Part shown: positions 45,301 to 54,417 of the stretch, in pieces
How the letters are laid out: every line of letters starts with the position of its first letter
Position numbering within the stretch: the stretch's first letter is position 1
Origin: Pseudanabaena frigida
GTDB lineage: Bacteria > Cyanobacteriota > Cyanobacteriia > Pseudanabaenales > Pseudanabaenaceae
Assembly (NCBI GenBank): GCA_003242085.1
Contig: QBML01000005.1
Location: forward strand, 294,008 to 358,007
Reading direction: 5' to 3'
Length of the DNA: 64,000 bases
Program-made: the position numbers and the translations under genes
The notes under the pieces: generated by a model
Told to the model about the DNA's origin: nothing
The model's input: only the letters and a program-made list of their open reading frames with translations
Database searches by the model: none

Positions 45301-47022
45301 ATGAAAATGAGCATCCGTAAGACATTCCAAGGCTGTGTTTTTCAGAGCTTTAATTATTTGCTTCCTTTGATAATCTTGTCTCCATGCTTAGCGATCGCCA
45401 CACCAGTTAGCGCCCAATCGCAATCAGTCACCCCAAATATTCTCTACGTCAATCCGCAAACAGGCAGCGATCGCCCCGATCGAGGTACTAATATTGCTCC
45501 TTTCAAGACGATTACCTATGCGATTAGTCGCGCTCAGTCTGGACAAGCTACGATTATTCAGTTGGCAAACGCCACCTATAGCAGTATCACTGGCGAGCAG
45601 TTTCCCATCCGTTTGCGTGCAAATGTAACTTTGCGGGGCAATGAAGCGAATAAGGGCAGGGATATCGTAATTTCAGGTGGGGGAACGCTGTTAAGTAGTT
45701 CCAGATTTACGCAAAATGTGGCGATCGCTCTTGCCGATAATTCAGAACTGCGGGGCGTGACTGTCAGCAATCCCAATCCTAGAGGTTACGGACTTTGGAT
45801 TGAGAATGCTAGCCCTGCGATCGCTAATAGTACTTTTTTAGATAATCAGCAGGATGGCGCATTAATTACAGGTAAATCAACGGCGATCGTCTCATCAAAT
45901 CAATTCTTTCGGAATGGTACGAGTGGCTTAGCGATCGAGGGTGATGCTAGTCCAGATGTTCGTGGCAATCTATTTCAGCAAACCACTTTTGGGATGAGCG
46001 TTCGTCAAGATGCTGCACCTCAAATTACTGAAAATACTTTTACGCAAAATCAAAATGGAATCTTAATCCAAGCCAATGCTAAACCCGTTTTGCGTGGCAA
46101 TGCGATCGTCAATAATCGTGCTTATGGCTTAACGATTTCTGATACAGCAATGCCAGATTTGGGAAAACCTAACGATGATGGTAACAACACTTTTCAGGGA
46201 AATGGTACATTCGATTTGCAAAATGTAAGCCGTAATGCGGTTGCCGCAATCGGCAATCAATTAGACATTAAAAGAGTGAAAGGAAATTTGCAATTGTCGA
46301 ATGTGCGTCAGCCATCCAATCTATTTGCCAATAGTCTTTCTGTAAATACAGCGACCGCAAATGTTGCTGTATCAAGCAATAAAGTGCCAACTACATCGCC
46401 GAATAGTACTTTGCCAAAGAGCACTTTACCGAGTAGCTCTCTACCAAAGAGCGATCGCTTTGCCAATATCAACCAACAACTCGAACAAACGATTGCCGCC
46501 AGTCAGCCCATGAACCTTACGCCCAATCTTAATAATCCTCCAGCATTGATTAGATCTACACCTTCAACTCAAAGCGATAGTCTGAGCAATAATTTTAACC
46601 AAGGAAGTCAAGCCAACAATCCCTTTTGGTACGAGCCTGTTACTTCCGTAATCGTTAGGATTACTCCTAAAGGTTTAAGTTCTCCAATACCTACGAATAC
46701 AGAAATCTCAACTAATTTGCCTCCCGTGCGATCGTATCCGCCCAGTGGAGAGCCAGTCAATCAACCGATCCAAATTGCTCCTCTCTCTAATACCAGCCTA
46801 ACTCCGCAAGTTCAGCCTCGCTATCGGGTAGTAGTTCCCGTTTCTTCTCCCAATGCTGTCGCTCAAGTACGTCAGATCGTACCAAATTCTTTTGCTTCTC
46901 GTCTGAATGGATATCTAGTTGTGCAGATTGGAGCCTATAGCGATCGCCGCATTGCAGAGGTACAAGTCTCACGTCTCGCCCAGCAAGGTCTATCCGCCAG
47001 AATTGAAACAATTAGACCTTAA
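45301..47022 (+). CDS. Exported DUF1565 beta-helix protein with C-terminal SPOR domain
   Basis: A 573-residue secreted protein. A signal peptide (about 1-39, ending near SAQ) is followed by a DUF1565/right-handed beta-helix region (about 48-310: ILYVNPQTGSDRPDRGTNIAPF quoted in part, then FPIRLRANVTLRGNE, and repeated N-S-F-x-x-N type rungs such as NTFTQNQNGILI). A long Ser/Pro/Asn-rich linker (about 350-530) leads to a SPOR domain (LNGYLVVQIGAYSDRRIAEVQV near 540). SPOR binds denuded septal peptidoglycan, so a role at the division site is likely. The combination of beta-helix plus SPOR is typical of cyanobacteria. Confidence 0.85.
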   Translation: MKMSIRKTFQGCVFQSFNYLLPLIILSPCLAIATPVSAQSQSVTPNILYVNPQTGSDRPDRGTNIAPFKTITYAISRAQSGQATIIQLANATYSSITGEQFPIRLRANVTLRGNEANKGRDIVISGGGTLLSSSRFTQNVAIALADNSELRGVTVSNPNPRGYGLWIENASPAIANSTFLDNQQDGALITGKSTAIVSSNQFFRNGTSGLAIEGDASPDVRGNLFQQTTFGMSVRQDAAPQITENTFTQNQNGILIQANAKPVLRGNAIVNNRAYGLTISDTAMPDLGKPNDDGNNTFQGNGTFDLQNVSRNAVAAIGNQLDIKRVKGNLQLSNVRQPSNLFANSLSVNTATANVAVSSNKVPTTSPNSTLPKSTLPSSSLPKSDRFANINQQLEQTIAASQPMNLTPNLNNPPALIRSTPSTQSDSLSNNFNQGSQANNPFWYEPVTSVIVRITPKGLSSPIPTNTEISTNLPPVRSYPPSGEPVNQPIQIAPLSNTSLTPQVQPRYRVVVPVSSPNAVAQVRQIVPNSFASRLNGYLVVQIGAYSDRRIAEVQVSRLAQQGLSARIETIRP

Positions 47023-47072
47023 ATTAAGAAAAATATAGAATGATTTACTTGCCCACCTAATCCTAATATCTC

Positions 47073-50000
47073 TTACATTTCTATAGCGCCCAAAGATCTT
47101 AATGAAATCTTCTGTGCTTCAGATAGACCTCTAACAGATTGAATATTCATGTCCTCGTATGGTCTAGATAGTTGCAATGTTTTAACACATTGATAATTCT
47201 CAAGGTTCCAAAGTTTCGTAGAGCCATCACTGCTGCCACTGGCGAGAACTCCGTTAGGGCTAAAAACTATCGAACCAATTTGACCAATATGTCCTGTTAA
47301 AGTTGCCAGATTTTCACCAGTCGAGACTTTCCATAATCGAATCACTGTATCCACACAAGCAGAAAGGATCTGACCATCAGGACTAAAGGCGATCGCAAAA
47401 ATATTACTAGAATCTAATTCTAACTTTCGCATACATTTACCTGTAACCGTATCCCATAAAGCGATCGTCCGATCTTGACTGCTGCTTGCCAGCAAATTGC
47501 CATCGGCATTAAAGGCTAGAGATAGAATGCGATGGTTATGGGCTTGGATGACTAGCTGACACTCGTAGGTAAGAATATTCCACAATCTAACCGTTCCGTC
47601 CCAACCACCACTAGCTAGTTGACCAGATCGATTAAAGGTAACGCATTGAATCGGGCCAGTATGTCCACGCAAAGTTTGCAAGCATTTTCCCGTTAACACA
47701 TCCCATAATCTTACGGTTTGGTCTTCGCTACCGCTTGCTAAAAAATGTCCATCGGGGCTAAAGGAAACCATCCTTACCCAAGCAGTGTGACCTCCAGCCA
47801 TTTTTCTGATCACTTCGCCATTCTCTAAATTTAAAATCCCCACGCTATAGTCTAGTTCTGCGGTGGCAATCATTTTTTGATTTTCATTTAGGGAAACTTG
47901 CCAAAAGCCTTTAGTCTGCTTGGACAAAGTTTTAAGACATTGCCCTGAATTAATGTCCCAAATCCTGACTTTTTGATCGTCTCCGTGAGTAAATAGGCGA
48001 TCGCCACTAGCATCAAAAGCAAAGGGAATCATTCCACAGTGATAGCCATGCAATCGTCTGAGACAATAGCCCGTAGCTGCTTCCCAAATTTTGAGGGTGC
48101 GATCTTCGCTCCCTGTCACGAGAAATTGACCGTTGGGACTAAAGGCAAGCGACCAAATTGAGCCTTGATGTTCTTGCAATGTTCTCAAGCATTGACCAGT
48201 ACTCACATCCCAGTGCTTAATAGTTTTGTCATCGCCGCCACTAGCAAGAGTTGCACCGTCAGGACTGAAAGCGAGCCACCAATTGCGATCTTGATGCCCA
48301 TGCAGAGCTTTTATGCATTGCCCATTGTCAATCTGCCAAAGCTTAACGGTGGGATCGTCACCCGTACTGGCAATGAGCCGACTATCTGGGCTAAATGCAA
48401 TGGTAAGAATTCCATTATTGTCTGACAAATTTTGCAGGCAATTACCACTAGCAATATCCCAAATCTTAATCGTGCGATCGGAACTACAACTTGCTAACAG
48501 TTGACCATTAGGACTAAAGGCAACAAATCGCACAATATTTTCATGTCCTTGAAGAACCAAACATTCACCTGTTTCTAGATCGGTGACTTTGACGGTGCGA
48601 TCGCCACTACCGCAGGCAAACAAGCGCCCGTCAGGACTGAAAGCACTAGTAGAAACCCCTGCTGTATTTTCTTGCAAAGTTTTCAAATATTGTCCTGTAT
48701 GGGCATCCCAAAGTTTTGCAGTTTGATTGAGAGAATCACTAGCGAGAGTCTTCCCATCTGGACTAAATGCGACAAACATACACCAATCTTGATAAGCCTC
48801 AAAAGCTAATAACTGCTTGCCATCGCTAACTCGCCAAATATAAATCCATCCTTTACTGTCACTAGCAGCAATGCGATCGCCTTCTGGGTGAAACGCGACA
48901 CTGGTAATACTGCCAAAGGTTTCAGTAAATGCTGATTTTGCTAGATTCGCTCCCCTAAAGTTAACTCTCTGTAGCTCAATGTTACGCAGATCGGCTTGCC
49001 ATAAAGTCAAATTAGCAAAGTCACAGCCAGTTAGATTGATGGGGAGTTGACAAAGCATATTCAACAGGTTTCCACCAGCATAACCAGTCTCAAAGGTCGA
49101 TCTGCTCTGTAATGCGGAGATTCTGTTTAGAAGAATTATTTTTGCATGATCTACAGTTTCATAAACGCTTAATAGGTTCTCGATTACTAGTTCTAAAATC
49201 ACCCGAATTTGTGCTTGTCTGATGTAATCCTGAGCTTGCACTTTTACCAGCGCATGACGTTTGAGCAGGTCGAGTTTATCCGTTGCAATTTCCTCACAAA
49301 CTTTAGCGATCGCCCGATTGCTGACATACTCCATAATCACTGGTTGGAGTGTAAATGCTTTGAGGTTATCGTCAGTAATGATTTCGATAAGAGATCGCTG
49401 TCTGAGACTGGCTAATGTACTAACGAGATTTTGCTTTGAGCGAATCGATAGTAAATCTGCTTGTAATTCAATCATCGAAATCGGTTCCCTTGCGATCGCT
49501 AAACCATACATGACTTCTTTTTCTAGGTCAGACAGGCGATCGAATTGGCGTTGCAAGAGATCTTCAATATCTCTGAAGATGAAATTACCTTGCTGTAAAA
49601 GTTTAAGAAATTCGGATATGTCACTTCCAAGTAAATCTCGCACGGATGCAGCTACCATTTTAAGAGCCAATGGATTTCCAGCATAATGTTCTAAAATCGC
49701 TTGTAGCTCCACCTCAGAAGTAGCAATATCACCAACTTTAAAGAGAAGTTCTCGCCCTGCCTCTGAAGATAGTCCCTTTACAGATAGCGATCGCACCTTT
49801 TTACCGCTAAGTCTCGAAAATTCTGGTATCTGTTCTCGGCTTGTCAAGATCAGGCAGCTTTGATGGCGTTCTTCGGCAATTCGCCTGAATAGATTGCCAT
49901 AGTTTGCATAACCATCCCAATAATGCCCCGTGTCATTATCGAGAATTGATTCAATGTTATCGAGTACGAGCAAACATCGATGTTGACTTAGGGCTTGCAT

Positions 50001-50630
50001 GATTTGCTTTAATTGGCGATCGATATCATCAGATACTTCAATTTGTTCGGGTTGAGACAAAAAAGGAATAAGTTCGGACAAAATCTCTTCTAAAGGTGGT
50101 GCATCCCGCAGCGATCGCCAAATAAAGCGATCAAATTTATTCTGCAATTGGTCAGATAGTGCAACTGTTAAAGTTGTTTTGCCAATCCCTCCCATACCTA
50201 AGAGCATCACTAACTTAGACTGCTCAACAACGATCCATTCTTCTAGTTGATTTCGCTCTACTTCTCTCCCAAAGAAATTTTCAACATCTGGAGCTTCTCC
50301 CCAATCTTGGTATTCTAAGATTTCGGTAGGTGATAATCCTAGATCGATATTGGGTTGAATGTCATCAGCAATCGGTATATCAACAATCGATTGCCAATCT
50401 TGAATGCCGACCGCTCGACAAATATCAATAAAAGTCTGGCGACTGATCTGATATTTGTCGGGATGCCAAAAACGTTTCAAAGTCATTCTTGAAGAATTAG
50501 CCTCAATCCACCAACGACTAGTACTGGTTTTAGTCCAACCTTTTAGCTTAAGAAATCGCTCAACAATTTCTAGTCCTTGCTGAGAAGCTTTTAGTGTAGG
50601 CGTATCGTGGATATAGCTCATATTAAGCAT
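47073..50630 (-). CDS. NB-ARC STAND protein with pentapeptide and WD40 repeats
   Basis: An 1185-residue signalling NTPase. An N-terminal effector or adaptor domain (about 1-85, with GWTKTSTSRWW and FWHPDKYQISRQTF) of a type often fused to NB-ARC in cyanobacteria; NB-ARC with Walker A LLGMGGIGKTTL (K151) and Walker B CLLVLDNIESIL (about 225-236); a winged-helix segment; a short pentapeptide-repeat-like patch (about 530-575, ADLRNIELQRVNFRGANL); then about 14 WD40 repeats to the C-terminus. Compared with plant R proteins, WD40 replaces LRR as sensor. Ligand and output are unknown. IS5 sits just upstream of its start. Confidence 0.9.
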   Translation of the reverse strand: MLNMSYIHDTPTLKASQQGLEIVERFLKLKGWTKTSTSRWWIEANSSRMTLKRFWHPDKYQISRQTFIDICRAVGIQDWQSIVDIPIADDIQPNIDLGLSPTEILEYQDWGEAPDVENFFGREVERNQLEEWIVVEQSKLVMLLGMGGIGKTTLTVALSDQLQNKFDRFIWRSLRDAPPLEEILSELIPFLSQPEQIEVSDDIDRQLKQIMQALSQHRCLLVLDNIESILDNDTGHYWDGYANYGNLFRRIAEERHQSCLILTSREQIPEFSRLSGKKVRSLSVKGLSSEAGRELLFKVGDIATSEVELQAILEHYAGNPLALKMVAASVRDLLGSDISEFLKLLQQGNFIFRDIEDLLQRQFDRLSDLEKEVMYGLAIAREPISMIELQADLLSIRSKQNLVSTLASLRQRSLIEIITDDNLKAFTLQPVIMEYVSNRAIAKVCEEIATDKLDLLKRHALVKVQAQDYIRQAQIRVILELVIENLLSVYETVDHAKIILLNRISALQSRSTFETGYAGGNLLNMLCQLPINLTGCDFANLTLWQADLRNIELQRVNFRGANLAKSAFTETFGSITSVAFHPEGDRIAASDSKGWIYIWRVSDGKQLLAFEAYQDWCMFVAFSPDGKTLASDSLNQTAKLWDAHTGQYLKTLQENTAGVSTSAFSPDGRLFACGSGDRTVKVTDLETGECLVLQGHENIVRFVAFSPNGQLLASCSSDRTIKIWDIASGNCLQNLSDNNGILTIAFSPDSRLIASTGDDPTVKLWQIDNGQCIKALHGHQDRNWWLAFSPDGATLASGGDDKTIKHWDVSTGQCLRTLQEHQGSIWSLAFSPNGQFLVTGSEDRTLKIWEAATGYCLRRLHGYHCGMIPFAFDASGDRLFTHGDDQKVRIWDINSGQCLKTLSKQTKGFWQVSLNENQKMIATAELDYSVGILNLENGEVIRKMAGGHTAWVRMVSFSPDGHFLASGSEDQTVRLWDVLTGKCLQTLRGHTGPIQCVTFNRSGQLASGGWDGTVRLWNILTYECQLVIQAHNHRILSLAFNADGNLLASSSQDRTIALWDTVTGKCMRKLELDSSNIFAIAFSPDGQILSACVDTVIRLWKVSTGENLATLTGHIGQIGSIVFSPNGVLASGSSDGSTKLWNLENYQCVKTLQLSRPYEDMNIQSVRGLSEAQKISLRSLGAIEM

Positions 50631-50668
50631 CCCATTAGTTCAAACATAGATTTTGCCAAATTCAACCT

Positions 50669-51507
50669 AGGGCATGTCATCAATTAAGCCAGATAACGGA
50701 AGCAGTGAGATAAATAGCACCGAGAAAATTCGTTGCACGTTTATCGTAACGGGTAGCAATTGCTCGAAACTGCTTAATTTTAGCGAAAAAGTTTTCAATC
50801 AAATGTCGAGCTTTGTACAGATGCTTGTCATATTCCCGTTGAGTTGTACGATTACGCTTGGGCGGAATCACAGGCGTTTTACCCTGTTTCTCTAGTCTCT
50901 CAATTACCCGTTCATCAGCATCATAGCCCTTGTCGGCAAGCAGAGTATCAGCAACCAAGTTATCAATGAGCACATCAGACCCATCCAAGTCACAAGCTTG
51001 ACCCTGACTTAAGTGAAAGTCTATTGGATTTCCTAAGGCATCAACTAGGGTGTGAATCTTGGTGCTTAAACCTCCTTTGCTGCGACCAATTGCTTCGCTT
51101 TTTGCATCCCCCCTTTTGCACCAGCACTGTGCTGATGGGCGCGGACTATTGTTGAATCAATCATCGCGTATTCATTGTCTGCTTCATTGGCTAAATCTTG
51201 GAATACTCTTTTCCATACACCTGTTTTTGACCATCGGCTAAACCTTGTATGTACTACTCGATAATCCCCAAATCTCTCTGGCAAATCTCGCCAAGGTATT
51301 CCTGCTCGGTAGCGATATAACACTGCCTCAACAAACAATCGGTTGTCTTTTGCCGTGACTCCGACGGTTCCTTCTCTGCCTGGCAATAAGTTTTTGATCC
51401 TTTCCCACTGCTCATCTCTCAGGGCATATCGGCGGACTGTCATCTCGTTTTGCTTTTTGTTTGTTACTTTTTCCTTCCTCTAGTTTACCTAATTGATGAC
51501 ACGCCCT
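50669..51507. mobile_element. IS5-family insertion sequence (IS427-like)
   Basis: An element of about 839 bases with inverted ends: AGGGCATGTCATCAATTAAG at 50669-50688 and its imperfect reverse complement (about 18 of 20) at 51488-51507. It encodes one transposase split over two frames. Target duplication is not certain from the flanks. It lies 39 bases upstream of the NB-ARC/WD40 start codon, in the promoter region. Confidence 0.88.
50680..51443 (-). CDS. IS5-family transposase, two frames joined by -1 frameshift
   Basis: The first frame (51443-51066) encodes the N-terminal 125 residues (MTVRRYALRDEQWERIKNLLPG) with the first DDE aspartate in AMIDSTIVRAHQHSAGAK. The second frame continues as GLSTKIHTLVDALGNP, has the second aspartate in LLADKGYDAD and the glutamate-region RHLIENFFAKIKQFRAIATR, and ends at 50680. 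The transition lies at A4G6 on the minus strand (51108-51117), a plausible slippery site, as known for IS427-type elements. All three DDE residues are present, so the element may be active. Confidence 0.85.
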
Positions 51508-51857
51508 TGTGTCTTGAGCAGGGCTTTTTTCTGTGGGAAAATCTAGGGGTATGGATAATCTCCATTTTTATGGGAGGAATAGGTTTCTTGTTTCTTGCTA
51601 TTCTGTACTCAGGATTTGTGGCAAAAAACTAGCTTTCTGATACGGGGGTAAGTAGCATTGGAACGAAAAGCGGGTTAAGGGTTTCTGAACAACTTGAAAT
51701 CCGCTTTTGATAAAGGTTTGAGGAAAGAAGTTGTTTTTTGTTATAAGCACTCGAAAAAGTGGATTAAGAAATTGAAAGTTCATTGCGGAGCAAGGACAGA
51801 TTACTCAAAATACGTAATAAACACTTTTTTGATCGATCGCAAACCAATATCACCACG
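51508..51857. other. Intergenic region to the right of IS5
   Basis: About 350 bases. An open frame emerging from the insertion sequence end encodes a hydrophobic tail (VWIISIFMGGIGFLFLAILY, ending GFVAKN at 51632); it could be a 20-residue peptide starting at the ATG in MGGIGFLF preceded by purine-rich sequence, or the remnant of a gene cut by the insertion. No other gene is supported. Confidence 0.35.
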
Positions 51858-51956
51858 ATGTTAATTTATTGGGCTGGTAGTGCGATCGCTGGTATGATTG
51901 GCATCAAAATTGGTGTTTTGTTGGCAAGAGCCAGTGCTCAACAATCGAAATCTTAA
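51858..51956 (+). CDS. Possible 32-residue membrane peptide
   Basis: ATG at 51858 to TAA at 51956: one hydrophobic segment (LIYWAGSAIAGMIGIKIGVLL) and a small polar tail. A HIP1 octamer lies inside it. No obvious ribosome-binding site. It could be a small membrane protein or chance; it is 27 bases before the first CheW. Confidence 0.35.
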   Translation: MLIYWAGSAIAGMIGIKIGVLLARASAQQSKS

Positions 51957-51983
51957 ATTACTTAAATTATAAGTGTATTAAAA

Positions 51984-52442
51984 GTGCTAATTCTACTTTT
52001 CTACGCTGGCAAAGACCTCTATGCGATCGACAGTTCTTATATTGTTGAGGTGATTCCACGAGTTAGTTTTAGAAAAGTCCATCATGTACCCGACTATGTG
52101 GCTGGGCTATTTAACTATCGAGGCGTAATCCTGCCAGTGATCGATCTCTGCCATTTGATCCAAGGAAGCCCCAGTCGCCCTCACCTCAGTACGCGAATCA
52201 TTATCGTCAAATATCCACAGCAAAATCAATCGCTGCAATATTTAGGACTAATGGCGGAGCGGGTGACGGAGACATTAAGTATTGCAAATTCAGATATTCG
52301 TGAGTCCAGTATTCGGGTTGAGGAAGCACCCTATTTAAGCGGCACGATTGTTGATGAGAAAAGAATTATTCAATGTGTGCAGCTTGAGAAGCTTTTCAGT
52401 GATGAGCGACATGATTATTTGCTAATGGGCGAGAGAACTTAA
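51984..52442 (+). CDS. CheW-like coupling protein (WspB-like position)
   Basis: A 152-residue CheW domain protein with a GTG start. The pattern FYAGKDLYAIDSSYIVEVIPRV, then HHVPDYVAGLFNYRGVILPVIDL is the classic CheW core. The C-terminal part (GTIVDEKRIIQCVQLEKLF) is as expected. It scaffolds receptors to the CheA-type kinase. It starts the chemosensory cluster and corresponds by type to WspB. A 346-base gap separates it from the first MCP. Confidence 0.9.
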   Translation: MLILLFYAGKDLYAIDSSYIVEVIPRVSFRKVHHVPDYVAGLFNYRGVILPVIDLCHLIQGSPSRPHLSTRIIIVKYPQQNQSLQYLGLMAERVTETLSIANSDIRESSIRVEEAPYLSGTIVDEKRIIQCVQLEKLFSDERHDYLLMGERT

Positions 52443-52788
52443 TCCAAAAAGCACTGATAAATTCCATGCATGACATTCTAGTTAGGCTTTTTGTCAATCG
52501 TTTTGAGGTTTCTGTTCTAATCTAAAAAGCTAATTCTCGATTGATCGCCATTATTATTTTCGGATGGTATATACCAATCCTGCCCTTGCAAACACCTTGT
52601 CACTCTAGGCACAGCAGATTTTATTATTTAAAACAGCCAGTGTCATTTATGACAAAGCTCGGTTCATACATTATCTATCCTTTGATCGTGGTCATTACTC
52701 TTGCCACTTTTGCAATTATTTGCAATTAGTTATGGCGATCGCTTGGGTTAATCTCTTGTCATGTTAATTTCTCACCACCCAACCTACA
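52443..52788. other. Intergenic region between CheW and first MCP
   Basis: 346 bases. A 26-codon reading from the ATG at 52649 to 52729 (MTKLGSYIIYPLIVVITLAT) would make a one-segment membrane peptide; this is weak. A promoter for the main chemosensory operon probably lies here. No strong hairpin seen. Confidence 0.35.
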
Positions 52789-54396
52789 ATGCTGAACAAC
52801 ATCACTACCCGCATCATCGTGGGCTTTTCGCTTCCGATCGTATTCCTAATTGTTCTAGGCTCCATGCTGTTTTCCAGTGTCGATCGCTTAGTCAAATTGC
52901 AGATAGACTCAAAGGAAGTCGCTGAGAACGTTAGGCAAGTGAATGCCTATGCCTATGATGTTACGCGCATGATTGCCAGTATTCGCGGATATGCACTCTA
53001 TCCCAAAGATGCCTACTATCGCGGGACTTATGATGCAGGGAAGACAGACATGCTGCGTCAGAAACAGGACTTAGAAAAGGTTGTTGATCCTAAGACAAAA
53101 GAAGCGATCAACAATCTGATTGAGATTGGTGATGATTATGAACGTGTTTCTGAAACTGTTTTTCCATTAGTTGATGCAGATAAGATCAACGAGGCAAAGC
53201 AAGCAATTTTAATTCCTAGAGTTGCCAAACTTGATGGAGCTTACGTTAATATACGGACTATTCTACTAGGGCGACTGAATAGTAATTTACAGGAAGCCGA
53301 TAGCGCTAAGCAGTTTGCGACTTTGGTAATCGTGTTAGGAACATTGCTTGCAATGGTGGGAACCTTGTTGAGTGCTTTGTGGGTAGCTGCCCTTGCCGTG
53401 CCGATCCGCCGCGAATTGCCGAGAGTAGTTCAAGCCGCAGAACGAATTGCCGAAGGTGATTTACAGCAATCAATTGAGCTAAATAACGATGGTAGCGAAG
53501 TTGGCAAATTGATGTCAGCCTTTCATCATATGTCCAAAAAGCTAAATGCGTTGATTCTCCAGATGCAAAAATCGGGAATTCAGATTAGTACTTCTTCAAC
53601 ACAAATTGCCGCCGCAGGTAAGGAGTTGGAAGCCACGGTTGTCGAACAATTAGCCTCCACTAATGAAGTCAGTGCCACTTCACAGCAGATTGCTGCCACA
53701 TCCAAAGAGTTGGTGCGTTTAATGGAACAAGTAGCAATGATGTCGCAATCAACCGCAACGGCAGCGGGTGCTAGTCAAACTGACCTGAATCGAATGGAAT
53801 CGGTAATGCGTCAACTTGTCGATGCAACCACTTCCATTGCGACTAGACTTGGGGTGATGAATGAAAAAGCGAATAATATCAATAGTGTAGTGACAACGAT
53901 TAACAAGGTCGCTGACCAGACTAATCTGTTGTCCTTAAATGCGGCGATCGAAGCCGAGAAAGCGGGAGAATATGGCGCAGGTTTTGCAGTGGTTGCCCGT
54001 GAAATTCGCCGTTTAGCTGATCAAACCGCCGTGGCAACGCTGGAAATCGCGCAGATGATCAAAGAGATGCAGTCAGCAGTTTCGACTGGTGTAATGGAAA
54101 TGGACAAGTTTAGTAAATCTGTAGTTGATAGTGTTGCTGATGTTAGCAAGATTAGCGGTCAGGTTGCTCAAGTGATTGAGCAAGTGCAAGGATTGACTCC
54201 ACGCTTTGAACGAGTCAGCCAGAGCATTGAGGAGCAGTCGCAGGGAGCGCAACAGATTAGTGAAGCGATGGGACAACTCAGTGAAGCATCGCAGCAGACT
54301 GTGGATTCTTTGCGAGAGACAAACAGCGCTGTCGAGCGTCTAGACGAAGCGGCGAATGGGTTACGATTAGAAATTGCTCAGTTCAAAACTGCTTAG
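52789..54396 (+). CDS. Methyl-accepting chemotaxis protein (WspA-like)
   Basis: A 535-residue membrane receptor. First membrane segment FSLPIVFLIVLGSMLFS (about 14-30), an extracytoplasmic helical domain (about 35-175), second segment LVIVLGTLLAMVGTLLSALW (about 179-198), HAMP (about 200-255), then the signalling coiled coil with hairpin tip [20 protein letters not shown] (about 377-396) and [16 protein letters not shown]. No C-terminal pentapeptide tether for CheR is visible, consistent with a CheR that has its own TPR domain. By position it corresponds to WspA. Confidence 0.93.
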   Translation: MLNNITTRIIVGFSLPIVFLIVLGSMLFSSVDRLVKLQIDSKEVAENVRQVNAYAYDVTRMIASIRGYALYPKDAYYRGTYDAGKTDMLRQKQDLEKVVDPKTKEAINNLIEIGDDYERVSETVFPLVDADKINEAKQAILIPRVAKLDGAYVNIRTILLGRLNSNLQEADSAKQFATLVIVLGTLLAMVGTLLSALWVAALAVPIRRELPRVVQAAERIAEGDLQQSIELNNDGSEVGKLMSAFHHMSKKLNALILQMQKSGIQISTSSTQIAAAGKELEATVVEQLASTNEVSATSQQIAATSKELVRLMEQVAMMSQSTATAAGASQTDLNRMESVMRQLVDATTSIATRLGVMNEKANNINSVVTTINKVADQTNLLSLNAAIEAEKAGEYGAGFAVVAREIRRLADQTAVATLEIAQMIKEMQSAVSTGVMEMDKFSKSVVDSVADVSKISGQVAQVIEQVQGLTPRFERVSQSIEEQSQGAQQISEAMGQLSEASQQTVDSLRETNSAVERLDEAANGLRLEIAQFKTA

Positions 54397-54417
54397 TCGG
54401 CTAGATTAGGATTAGAG

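Noticed and set aside
51450..51632. 60-codon reading across the right end of IS5
   Set aside because: Its first half is insertion-sequence terminal DNA; only the last third could be genuine coding sequence.
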